From: DATHWB01 sp035460965 | GTDB lineage: Bacteria; Actinomycetota; Acidimicrobiia; Spongiisociales; ZC4RG35 | NCBI GenBank assembly: GCA_035460965.1 | Contig: DATHWB010000340.1 | Location: forward strand, 1-7,479 | Reading direction: 5' to 3' | Length of the DNA stretch: 7,479 nt | Shown here: piece by piece, positions 1-6,019 of the stretch | How positions within the stretch are numbered: the stretch's first letter is position 1 | Layout of the letters: the number at the start of each line of letters is the position of its first letter | The notes under the pieces: generated by a model | Databases searched by the model: none | Seen by the model: the letters and a program-made list of their open reading frames with translations, nothing else | Told to the model about the DNA's origin: nothing | Translations under genes and position numbers: made by a program

Positions 1-568
1 CGACGCGGCGACCGCAGTGGTCGCCACAGCCGTCGCCGGAGCGGTGGCCGGGTCCTGCGTCGTCCAGGCCCGTGCCGACCACGTGCTCGGAGCCGCCGAG
101 ACCGCCGACCGGGCGGTGGACTCCATCGGCGAGGAGCCGTACCGGTTCGGCGACGTCGCCGCCGCGTCGGCCGCCGCCGGCCGGTTGCGTTCGCTCGCCC
201 CCTTGGTGCGCGCTTCGCCTGCCGACATCGTGGAGGCCGTGGGCCGGGGCGGTAGGGCACAGGGGATCGACGCAGCGCTGCTCGGGATCGTGCTCGGCGC
301 CGATGCTGGCCTGGAACCGGTCAAGGCGATCGAAGCCGCGGCGGTGCACGGTGGGACCGAGGCCGGCGTGGTCACGGGCGCGATCGTCGGCGCCCGGGTC
401 GGTCTGATTCGTTGGCCCTGGCGAGTACACAACGACACGTGGTTCGCCGAGATCGGGCGCCGCCTGGTGACCCGGCATGCGGAGATCAGGGACTTGCCGA
501 TCCCGTATGCAGTCGAGGAGCGGATGCTGATGGCTTCGAGGACGAAGGCCTCGGAGGAGACCATCTGA
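1..568 (+). CDS. ADP-ribosylglycohydrolase-like protein, C-terminal part (5' end outside window)
   Basis: The reading frame is open from base 2 to a TGA at 566-568 and has no good start inside the window, so the gene begins upstream. A GTG at 17 is in frame but lies inside a helical segment and has no clear ribosome binding site. The layout fits the C-terminal half of the ADP-ribosylglycohydrolase (ARH/DraG) fold. An Ala-rich helix at the window edge matches the helix after the family's 'H-x-D' region. Near residues 85-130 (counted from the GTG) a hydrophobic helix leads into HGGTEAGVVTGAIVGARVG, matching the place where the family has GGDTDTxAAIAGALAGA, followed by a Trp-containing tail. Active members hydrolyse ADP-ribose from Arg, Ser or small molecules, using two Mg ions held partly by the DTD aspartates. 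Here those positions read as Gly/Thr/Glu, so this copy may be inactive or altered. Family assignment rests on pattern recognition of a partial protein. It converges on the 575-1783 transporter gene, with 6 bases between the stops. Confidence 0.5.
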   Translation, partial: DAATAVVATAVAGAVAGSCVVQARADHVLGAAETADRAVDSIGEEPYRFGDVAAASAAAGRLRSLAPLVRASPADIVEAVGRGGRAQGIDAALLGIVLGADAGLEPVKAIEAAAVHGGTEAGVVTGAIVGARVGLIRWPWRVHNDTWFAEIGRRLVTRHAEIRDLPIPYAVEERMLMASRTKASEETI

Positions 569-574
569 CCCGCG

Positions 575-1783
575 TCATCCCTGGCGGGTGTGAACGGACC
601 CGACGAGGTGCCAGCCGACCGCGATGAAGCTCGCCAGGGCGATCATGGCGGCGTTGCGACCCCACCCGAACCCGTCGACGATGAGCGCCCACACCAGTGG
701 TCCCACGATCGTGGCGAACCGGCCGACGGTGGCGTACAGGCCGTAGAACTCGCCCAGGTGACTGGGCGGCGACACCCGGATCATCACGACCCGGTCCGCC
801 GCCCAGGTGGCACCGAGCGCCAGGCCGCCGAGGGCGCCGATTCCGCCGGCCAACTCGGGACGGTCGGTGACGGCTGCAAACACCCCGAACAGGATCGCCG
901 CCACCCACATCACCAGAGCGGATCGGAGGGCCCGGACCGATCCGAGCCGTTCCACCAGGCGACCACCCCCGAGTCCTCCGAGCACGGCGGCAGCAATCGC
1001 CACCAGGAGCAGGTTCTGGGATCCGCGGCGGTCGAGGCCGAGTTCCTCCAGGGCGAAGATCGTGAGGAAGCCACCGATCAGCGTGTTGATGGCGTCGGTG
1101 TACATGAACCGCGACAGCAGGAAACGCAGCACGTCCGGATGCGCGCGGGCCAGCCGCCAGGATCCGATGAGGCCGGTGACGACGGACCGGAGCGGGGGCG
1201 GGTCGGGTACCCGGAGCGGTGGATCCGGTTCGGTGACCATGAGGAACGTGGGGATCGCGAACAGCATGAATCCGCCCGCCAACGCCACGAACGTCGGGCC
1301 GTGACCGAGGTCGAGCACATCCAGCGTCACCACGCCGATCCCGACCCCGATGAACGATCCGAAGTATCCGATGCCCACACCGAGGCCCGAGACCCGACCC
1401 TGGCGTTCGGGCCTCGCCACGACCGGGAGCAACGCGTCGTACACGACCGAACCGGTGTTCACTGCCACGAGGGCCAGGCCGAGCAGCACGAAAGTCACGA
1501 TGTGCGGCCCCCAGGTGAGGCCGGCGGTGGCGGCGACCGCCACGAGGGTCGTGGCGACGAGGGCAGGCATGCGTCGGCCGGTCCGGTCGCTGCGCGCCCC
1601 GATCCAGGGTGCGAGGAAGATCACCACCGCTCCGGCCACCGACTGGGTGGCGGCGAGAGTGGAGTCGGCCAGTCCCTGCCGGGTCAGCCAGTCGGGAAAG
1701 TACAGGCCGACGACACCGAGCGCGAAGATCGTGTTGGCGAGGTCGTAGACGACCCAGCCGGTGGTGGCCTTCCGCTCGTTCAG
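575..1783 (-). CDS. UMF1-family (Atg22-like) MFS transporter, complete, predicted CTG start
   Basis: This is an integral membrane transporter of about 402 residues with roughly 12 hydrophobic segments, which is normal for the UMF1/Atg22-like branch of the major facilitator superfamily. The N-terminus reads LNERKATTGWVVYDLANTIF, matching the family hallmark Lys-x-x-x-x-W-x-x-YD-x-AN-S/T-x-F in helix 1. MFS motif A follows between helices 2 and 3 (GARSDRTGRRM). Further family features are GRVSGLGVGIGYFGS at helix 5 and GEFYGLYATVGRFATIVGPL near helix 11. The first ATG/GTG/TTG in frame is a GTG at 1639, which would delete helix 1. Between the upstream in-frame stop (1901-1903) and that GTG there is no ATG, GTG or TTG. 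I therefore place the start at CTG 1783-1781, which overlaps the dehydrogenase stop as CTGA and implies translational coupling; a GGCGG lies about 7 bases upstream. Yeast Atg22 exports amino acids from the vacuole, but bacterial UMF1 substrates are mostly unknown. The next-door aminotransferase and dehydrogenase suggest a small amino or keto compound. It has a paralogue at 6369-7479. Confidence 0.85.
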   Translation of the reverse strand: MNERKATTGWVVYDLANTIFALGVVGLYFPDWLTRQGLADSTLAATQSVAGAVVIFLAPWIGARSDRTGRRMPALVATTLVAVAATAGLTWGPHIVTFVLLGLALVAVNTGSVVYDALLPVVARPERQGRVSGLGVGIGYFGSFIGVGIGVVTLDVLDLGHGPTFVALAGGFMLFAIPTFLMVTEPDPPLRVPDPPPLRSVVTGLIGSWRLARAHPDVLRFLLSRFMYTDAINTLIGGFLTIFALEELGLDRRGSQNLLLVAIAAAVLGGLGGGRLVERLGSVRALRSALVMWVAAILFGVFAAVTDRPELAGGIGALGGLALGATWAADRVVMIRVSPPSHLGEFYGLYATVGRFATIVGPLVWALIVDGFGWGRNAAMIALASFIAVGWHLVGSVHTRQG

Positions 1784-2850
1784 AACGTGACCGCCACGGA
1801 GATCAGCTCGTCGTGGCCGAGGAGCCCGGCAGTGGCCTGGATCGCTCGGTTGGACTCGTCGAGCGGGAACTGATGGCTGACCATGTCGTCGATGCGCGGG
1901 TCACACTCCAACTGTCGGCATGCCCACTCGTATGCCGCGCCTGATGCGCCGAGGGCGCCACGGATGCTGAGTTCCTTGGCGACGATGATGTCCGAGAACA
2001 GCGCCTGCAAGGGACGGTTGCCCTTGGTCGAGGCCAGGATCACGCGCCCGCCGGATCGTACGAGGTCGAACCCCGTGTAGATCGCCTCGGGATCGTTCGA
2101 GGTGACGTCGACGACGACGTCGGGACGGGTTCCGAGCGAGCCGGCGACAGCTACTCCGAGGTCGTCGACGTCGACGTTGACCGTGAGGTCGGCACCGAGG
2201 CGTTCGGCGAGTTCCAGCCTGTCGGCGTCGTGATCCAGCCCGCTGATCCCGATCCACCCGGCACCCGCCGCCTGGGCGGCGATCAGGCACGAGAGACCTC
2301 TCGGTCCGGGTCCGAGGATCAGGACCGACTCTCCGGGCTGCAGTCCCGCCAATTGGTTGACCCACGTGAATCCGGAGGCGAGCGGATGGGCGAAGGTCGC
2401 CACTTCGGCCTGGATGTCATCGGTGACCGGGTGGACGACCGCCCGCGGGTCGAGGTAGACGCGTTCGGCCAGTCCGCCCCACAGCCCCGGCCCCTCGGTC
2501 GAGGGGAGTTGCCCGTACATGTTGAGCGGTCGGCGGCTGGTGCACGACGAGACGCCGCCGACGCAGGGGGCACATTCTCCGCAGCGGATGAGGGGTTCGA
2601 CGACGACGCGGGTCCCCACCTCGGGCAGCGTCCCGTCACCTCGGGAGGCGATGCGGCCGACGATCTGGCTTCCCGGTATCAGCGGGTAGATGAGGTTGCC
2701 GTTGTCGCCCCTCCACGCCTGGACCTCCAGGCCCGACAGGCCGGTGGCCTCCACCGCCAGCCACCCGCCGGATTCGATGCTGCGATGTGGCAGCGCCGAC
2801 GCCGTCAGGCGTCGAGGTTCGACGAGAACCATCGCTTTCACATCGGTCAT
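1780..2850 (-). CDS. Zinc-type medium-chain alcohol dehydrogenase-like oxidoreductase with altered catalytic zinc site
   Basis: The 356-residue length is typical of zinc-dependent medium-chain dehydrogenases/reductases. An N-terminal GroES-like domain (about 1-150) precedes a Rossmann domain with GPGPRG at 180-185. An Asp at about 206, at the end of the second strand, suggests NAD(H) rather than NADP(H). The structural zinc loop is present with Cys90, Cys93, Cys96 and Cys103. The catalytic zinc site is not canonical: the usual C-G-T-D-x-H is S39-G-L-E-V-Q, the usual G-H-E is G60-S61-Q62, and the usual AEPLA is AHPLA with His155. Ordinary alcohol chemistry at zinc is therefore doubtful, although the cofactor fold looks intact. 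The substrate cannot be told. The ATG at 2850 is chosen because AGGGGG lies 6 bases upstream and the N-terminal strand (VKAMVLVEP) starts directly after it. It sits 48 bases after the aminotransferase and overlaps the transporter start by 4 bases, so the three genes probably share a transcript. Confidence 0.85.
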   Translation of the reverse strand: MTDVKAMVLVEPRRLTASALPHRSIESGGWLAVEATGLSGLEVQAWRGDNGNLIYPLIPGSQIVGRIASRGDGTLPEVGTRVVVEPLIRCGECAPCVGGVSSCTSRRPLNMYGQLPSTEGPGLWGGLAERVYLDPRAVVHPVTDDIQAEVATFAHPLASGFTWVNQLAGLQPGESVLILGPGPRGLSCLIAAQAAGAGWIGISGLDHDADRLELAERLGADLTVNVDVDDLGVAVAGSLGTRPDVVVDVTSNDPEAIYTGFDLVRSGGRVILASTKGNRPLQALFSDIIVAKELSIRGALGASGAAYEWACRQLECDPRIDDMVSHQFPLDESNRAIQATAGLLGHDELISVAVTF

Positions 2851-2898
2851 CGGAGGCCCCCTGCGTGCCTGGAGTATCGATCCTAAGTTTGTCGACGT
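2851..2898 (-). other. Intergenic spacer between aminotransferase and dehydrogenase
   Basis: This 48-base gap holds the dehydrogenase's ribosome binding site (AGGGGG, read on the minus strand). It also has a locally AT-richer patch containing TAGGAT and GATACT, which loosely resemble actinobacterial -10 elements. No well-spaced -35 partner is visible and no terminator hairpin stands out. I read it as an internal operon spacer, possibly with a weak secondary promoter. Confidence 0.4.
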
Positions 2899-4077
2899 TC
2901 AGTCGAGAAAGTCGTGCAGCCGTTCGAGGCCTGTGCGCAGGTCGTCGTCGGAGAGGGCGTAGCTGAGCCGGGCGTAACCCGGCGCGCCGAACGCCTCACC
3001 CGGGACCAGTGCCACCTCGGCCTCTTCCAGGGCGGCGGCGCAGAGCTCGATCGTCGAAGCGTGCCCGCGGCTGTCGGCGGCCGCCTGCAGCGAGGGGAAG
3101 CAGTAGAACGCACCCTCGGGCTCGGACGATTGGACGCCGGGCATCGCCTGCAGCATGGAGTGCATGGTGCGTCGCCGGCGGTCGAAGCCCAGGCGCATAG
3201 CCTCGATCGGCTCGCGCGGTCCCGTGAGTGCGGCCAGCGCCGCCCGCTGGCTGATGTTCGAGACGTTCGAGGTGGCGTGTGACTGCAGGTTGGCGGCGGC
3301 CGCGAACACATCGGGTGGCCCGATCATCCAGCCGACCCGCCATCCGGTCATGGCGTAGGTCTTCGACACGCCGTGGATGATCACCCATCGGTCGCCGAGC
3401 TCGGGGGTGACGCCGGGGAGCGACGTGAAGGAGGCGTCGCCGTACACGAGGTACTGGTAGATGTCGTCGCACAACACCCACACGCCGCGTTTCGCCGCCC
3501 AGAGGCCGATGTCGCGGGTCTCCTGGCGGCTATAGACGGCGCCTGTCGGGTTGGACGGAGAAACGAACATGAGGGCCTTCGTTCGTGGGGTCCACGCCGA
3601 CTCCAGCTGGTCGACGGTGACCTTGAAGCCCTGCTCGGCGGTCGTCTCGACCTCCACCGGGATCCCGCCGGCCAGCCGGGCCGCCTCGGGGTAGGTGACC
3701 CAGTACGGGGCGGGGACGATCACCTCGTCGCCGGGATCGATGAGGGCGGCGAAGGTCTGGAAGACGGCCTGCTTGCCTCCGTTGGTCACCAGGACCTGGC
3801 CGGCGGAGACGTCGATGCCGTCATCGGCGGCAGTCCGTGCCGCGATCGCCTCGCGCAGCTCCGGGAGTCCGCTGTTGGCCGTGTACTTGTGGTTGCGCGG
3901 GTCCCGGGCGGCCGCCACCGCCGCCTCCACGATGTGTGGCGGCGTCTCGTAGTCGGGCTCCCCGGCACCGAACGAGATCACGTCACGGCCTTGCGCCCGC
4001 ATCTCGCTCGCCCGATTGCTGATCGCCATGGTGGCGGAACCGGAGATCGCTCCGAGCCGCGCCGACACTCGTGTCAT
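2899..4077 (-). CDS. Class I PLP-dependent aspartate aminotransferase (subgroup Ib)
   Basis: The enzyme transfers an amino group between aspartate (or a similar acidic amino acid) and 2-oxoglutarate in the cytoplasm, using pyridoxal phosphate. The 392 residues cover the whole family length. Visible elements in order are GSATMAIS near 13-20, SFGAGEPDYETP at 35-46, NGGKQA at 99-104, APYWVTYPE at 123-131, SPSNPTG at 173-179 (Asn176), the cofactor-binding Asp204 in CDDIY with Tyr207, the Schiff-base Lys239 in SKTYAMTGWR with Arg247 for the phosphate, and Arg370 in ARLSYA for the substrate alpha-carboxylate. Lys102 in GGKQA sits where the Thermus thermophilus subgroup Ib enzyme has the lysine that recognises the distal carboxylate, which supports dicarboxylate substrates. 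Prephenate or related acceptors remain possible. The ATG at 4077 has AGGGA about 7 bases upstream. It is the first gene of the aminotransferase/dehydrogenase/transporter run, and the hairpin upstream separates it from the repeat-protein gene. Confidence 0.95.
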   Translation of the reverse strand: MTRVSARLGAISGSATMAISNRASEMRAQGRDVISFGAGEPDYETPPHIVEAAVAAARDPRNHKYTANSGLPELREAIAARTAADDGIDVSAGQVLVTNGGKQAVFQTFAALIDPGDEVIVPAPYWVTYPEAARLAGGIPVEVETTAEQGFKVTVDQLESAWTPRTKALMFVSPSNPTGAVYSRQETRDIGLWAAKRGVWVLCDDIYQYLVYGDASFTSLPGVTPELGDRWVIIHGVSKTYAMTGWRVGWMIGPPDVFAAAANLQSHATSNVSNISQRAALAALTGPREPIEAMRLGFDRRRRTMHSMLQAMPGVQSSEPEGAFYCFPSLQAAADSRGHASTIELCAAALEEAEVALVPGEAFGAPGYARLSYALSDDDLRTGLERLHDFLD

Positions 4078-4128
4078 CGTCGTCCCTGCTGGTGGTCCCG
4101 GCAGGTTACGCCGTCAGGAGATCGCGAA

Positions 4129-4160
4129 ATCCATCCCCGCCCTCCGGAGCGGGGATGGAT
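4129..4160 (-). terminator. Perfect 12-bp inverted repeat, terminator-like hairpin after the repeat-protein gene
   Basis: The arm at 4129-4140 (ATCCATCCCCGC) is exactly complementary to 4149-4160, with an 8-base loop that itself contains TCCGGA. It lies just downstream of the stop of the minus-strand gene ending at 4165. On the minus strand the stem runs into ATTTCG, so the uridine run is short. This suggests a Rho-independent or partly intrinsic terminator that isolates the repeat-protein gene from the aminotransferase gene, whose start is 51 bases further on. Confidence 0.7.
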
Positions 4161-4164
4161 CGGC

Positions 4165-4599
4165 TCAGTCCGGCTTCTGGTCCTCGGCGGCTTCCTCCAC
4201 GGCCTCCGCGGCCGAGGCGGCAGCCTCGTCGACGGCGCTCGTGGCGTCCTCCACCTTCTCCTGGGCGGCCGAGGCGATGTCGGCGGCCTTGTCGCCGCTC
4301 CGGTGGCGGGCTTCGTCGATCTTGCCTTCCACCTTGTCCCAGGTCTCTTCGGCCACGTCCTTGGCCTTCTCGACCGCCTCCCCGGCTGCCGTCTTGGCCT
4401 TCTCGACCATCGGTGCTGCTTTCTCCGACAGTTCTCCGGCAGCGGTCTTGGCCTTCTCGACCATCGGTGCTGCCTTCTCCGACAGTTCTCCGGCAGCGGT
4501 CTTGGCCTTGTCCACCATCGGTGCTGCCTTCTCGGAGAGTTCGGCGGCCTCTGCTTTCGCCTTGCCGAACAGCCTCTTCAGCGTGTCCATCAAACCCAT
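4165..4599 (-). CDS. Small Ala/Lys/Glu-rich helical protein with 18-residue tandem repeats
   Basis: This 144-residue soluble protein has no signal peptide or membrane span. It starts MGLMDTLKRLFGKAKAEA, then carries three tandem 18-residue units of the form ELSEKAAPMVEKAKTAAG at about residues 16-69. A decayed unit (EAVEKAKDVAEE) and an acidic Ala-rich tail ending DQKPD follow. It is predicted to be almost all amphipathic helix, resembling LEA-like stress proteins. The N-terminus and the DKVEGKIDEARHRSGDKAAD stretch also resemble the small Rv0909/MT0933-type antitoxin family of actinobacteria, but no toxin gene is adjacent and the similarity is low-complexity, so I make no functional call. 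The frame stays open upstream to 4737, but the ATG at 4599 is preferred: a perfect AGGAGG sits 9 bases before it, and the upstream extension is Arg-rich and overlaps the flavoenzyme gene. A strong hairpin follows the stop. Confidence 0.8.
   Translation of the reverse strand: MGLMDTLKRLFGKAKAEAAELSEKAAPMVDKAKTAAGELSEKAAPMVEKAKTAAGELSEKAAPMVEKAKTAAGEAVEKAKDVAEETWDKVEGKIDEARHRSGDKAADIASAAQEKVEDATSAVDEAAASAAEAVEEAAEDQKPD
4391..4552 (-). repeat. Three in-frame 54-bp direct repeats
   Basis: Units lie at 4391-4444, 4445-4498 and 4499-4552, each encoding 18 residues. By eye the first two differ at one base (GCTTTC versus GCCTTC), while the third differs from them at about nine positions. A shorter, decayed partial copy (CTTGGCCTTCTCGACC) is visible near 4361-4376. 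The near-identity of two units points to a recent duplication. Confidence 0.9.
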
Positions 4600-4608
4600 G
4601 TGCGTGTT

Positions 4609-4614
4609 CCTCCT
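4609..4614 (-). promoter_or_regulatory. Strong Shine-Dalgarno (AGGAGG) that sets the start of the repeat-protein gene
   Basis: Read on the minus strand the sequence is AAGAGGAGGAA, with AGGAGG ending 9 bases before the ATG at 4599. It is the best ribosome binding site in the window and argues against the longer upstream starts in the same frame. Confidence 0.75.
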
Positions 4615-4634
4615 CTTCGAGTCCATCGTATTCA

Positions 4635-4659
4635 CCCTGCGGCGCCGGTTCACGCAGGG
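4635..4659 (-). other. Short GC-rich hairpin just after the flavoenzyme stop
   Basis: CCCTGCG at 4635-4641 pairs perfectly with CGCAGGG at 4653-4659 around an 11-base loop, 4 bases past the flavoenzyme stop. There is no uridine run after it on the minus strand, so it could be a weak terminator, a transcript-end stabiliser or chance in GC-rich DNA. TACGAT follows on the minus strand at 4625-4630 and could serve as a -10 element for the repeat-protein gene, but no convincing -35 was seen. Confidence 0.3.
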
Positions 4660-4663
4660 GCGG

Positions 4664-6019
4664 TCACATCGCGGCGCGCTTCGCCTCGCGCGCCGCGATC
4701 GCCACGAGGTCCCAGGTGCCCGAGAAGGGGGGTGCATACGAGAGGTCGACCCACTCGAGATCGGCGGCGGTCATCCGGTTCCAGATGGCGGTGGCGAAGA
4801 CGTCGATGCGTTTGCCCGACCCTTCGCCCCCCACGATCTGCGCGCCGAGCAGCCTCCCGGTGCCGCGCTCGGCGACGGCCCGGATGGTCATCGGTCGCGC
4901 CTCGGGCATGTACCCGGCAGTGGTGGTGCCGGTCGCCGTGCCCTCGACGGCGTCGAAGCCGGCCTCCACCGCCTCGGTGCGGCGGAGGCCCACGGTCGCC
5001 ACCTCGGTGTCGCACACCCTGGTGATGGTGGTCCCGAGCGCCCCGGGGAACGTGGCATCGCCCCCACCGAGGTTGATCCCGGCGACCCGTCCCGTCTTGT
5101 TGGCCACGGTGCCGAGGTGGATGTTGGCCGGTCTGCCGGTGACCCGGTGCATGACTTCGGCGCAGTCGCCGGCCGCCCACACCCCATCGACGGTCGTGCG
5201 TTGTGTCGCATCGACCGCGATCGCTCCGGTCGGTCCGAGCGGGATGCCCGCCGCCTCCGCCAGGTCGACCTCGGGCCTGCTCCCGAGGCCGAGGACCACC
5301 GCCTTGGCGGGCCTCTCCTCGTCGCCGATCTCGACTCCTTCGACGTGATCGGTGCCGAGGATGCACCGCACCCGGGTCTCGGTCACGACCTCGATGCCGC
5401 GCCGGCGCATGGCATCCGCAACCTCCATTCCCAGGTCGGGATCCAGGCCGCGTTCCAAGACGCCCGGGTGGGCCGAGACGACGGTGACGTTCCATCCGCG
5501 CTCGTGGAATGCCTCGGCAGTCTCCAAGCCGATGTAGCCCCCACCGACCACGACCACCGAGTCGGGCCCTTCGTCGGCGATCGCTCTGAGGGCAGCGGCG
5601 TCGTCGAGCGTTCTCAGTTCGTGGACCCCTGCGAGGTCTCGCCCGGTGATGGGAGGACGAACCGCAGTGGCCCCCGTGGCGATCAGGAGCTGGTCGTAGG
5701 TCTCGTCGAACACGGCGCCGTCGTCGAGCGAGCGGACCGTGACCGTTCGGCTGGCGGTGTCGATCGTCGTGACCTCGTGGCGGATGTGGACGCCGATGTC
5801 CATCTCGGCGAACTCTTCGGGGGTCCTCGCCACGAGGGCTTCGAGTGGATCGACGTGCCCGGCGATGTGATACGGCTCGCCGCAGGCCGAGTACGAAACC
5901 CAGGACGACCGCTCGTAGGCGGTGATGGCGAGATCGGCCGGCGACCTGCGACGACGGGCCTGCGAGGCGGCGGACATGCCGGCGGCATCACCGCCGACCA
6001 CCACGAGTCGCTCTGTCAA
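4664..6019 (-). CDS. FAD-dependent pyridine nucleotide-disulfide oxidoreductase (CoA-disulfide reductase / NADH oxidase type)
   Basis: This cytoplasmic flavoenzyme of 451 residues matches the usual length of the CoA-disulfide reductase/NADH oxidase/NADH peroxidase group. An N-terminal FAD-binding fold has VVVGGDAAGMSAAS at 6-19. The redox-active single cysteine is Cys46 in SYSACGEPYHIAG. The NAD(P)-binding motif GGGYIGLE is at 159-166, the second FAD contact WAAGDCAE at 281-288, and a C-terminal dimerisation domain ends in LSYAPPFSGTWD (426-437). The domain's Tyr428 is at the position of a catalytic Tyr in CoA-disulfide reductases, and another Tyr is at 370 in AGYMPEA. The strand after the NAD(P) motif ends VVSAHPG, where NADH-preferring members usually have an acidic residue. 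It reduces CoA disulfide or related disulfides, or oxygen or peroxide; which one cannot be decided here. The start is TTG at 6019, overlapping the stop of the LapA-domain gene as TTGA; an in-frame TAG lies three codons upstream, and the next GTG (6004) would cut into the first strand. Confidence 0.9.
   Translation of the reverse strand: MTERLVVVGGDAAGMSAASQARRRRSPADLAITAYERSSWVSYSACGEPYHIAGHVDPLEALVARTPEEFAEMDIGVHIRHEVTTIDTASRTVTVRSLDDGAVFDETYDQLLIATGATAVRPPITGRDLAGVHELRTLDDAAALRAIADEGPDSVVVVGGGYIGLETAEAFHERGWNVTVVSAHPGVLERGLDPDLGMEVADAMRRRGIEVVTETRVRCILGTDHVEGVEIGDEERPAKAVVLGLGSRPEVDLAEAAGIPLGPTGAIAVDATQRTTVDGVWAAGDCAEVMHRVTGRPANIHLGTVANKTGRVAGINLGGGDATFPGALGTTITRVCDTEVATVGLRRTEAVEAGFDAVEGTATGTTTAGYMPEARPMTIRAVAERGTGRLLGAQIVGGEGSGKRIDVFATAIWNRMTAADLEWVDLSYAPPFSGTWDLVAIAAREAKRAAM

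Noticed and set aside
575..1639. Transporter gene starting at GTG 1639
   Set aside because: This would remove the conserved first membrane helix that is encoded in the same frame just upstream.
590..1873. A 427-codon open frame on the + strand
   Set aside because: It is antisense to the UMF1 transporter and the end of the dehydrogenase; its His/Glu/Arg-rich translation matches no family I know, while the minus strand has obvious membrane helices.
4391..4552. The 54-bp repeats considered as a CRISPR array or integration repeat
   Set aside because: They are contiguous with no spacers, stay in frame, and encode an 18-residue protein repeat.
4635..4659. The short hairpin after the flavoenzyme considered as a riboswitch or strong terminator
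   Set aside because: The stem is only 7 bp, there is no uridine run and no conserved aptamer-like structure, so it is kept only as a weak hairpin.
4600..4737. N-terminal extension of the repeat-protein gene to an ATG at 4737
   Set aside because: The added 46 residues are Arg-rich, overlap the flavoenzyme gene, and lack a ribosome binding site, whereas a perfect AGGAGG precedes the ATG at 4599.
3373..5025. A 550-codon open frame on the + strand
   Set aside because: It lies antisense to the aminotransferase, repeat-protein and flavoenzyme genes and has a Gly/Arg/His-rich translation typical of shadow frames.
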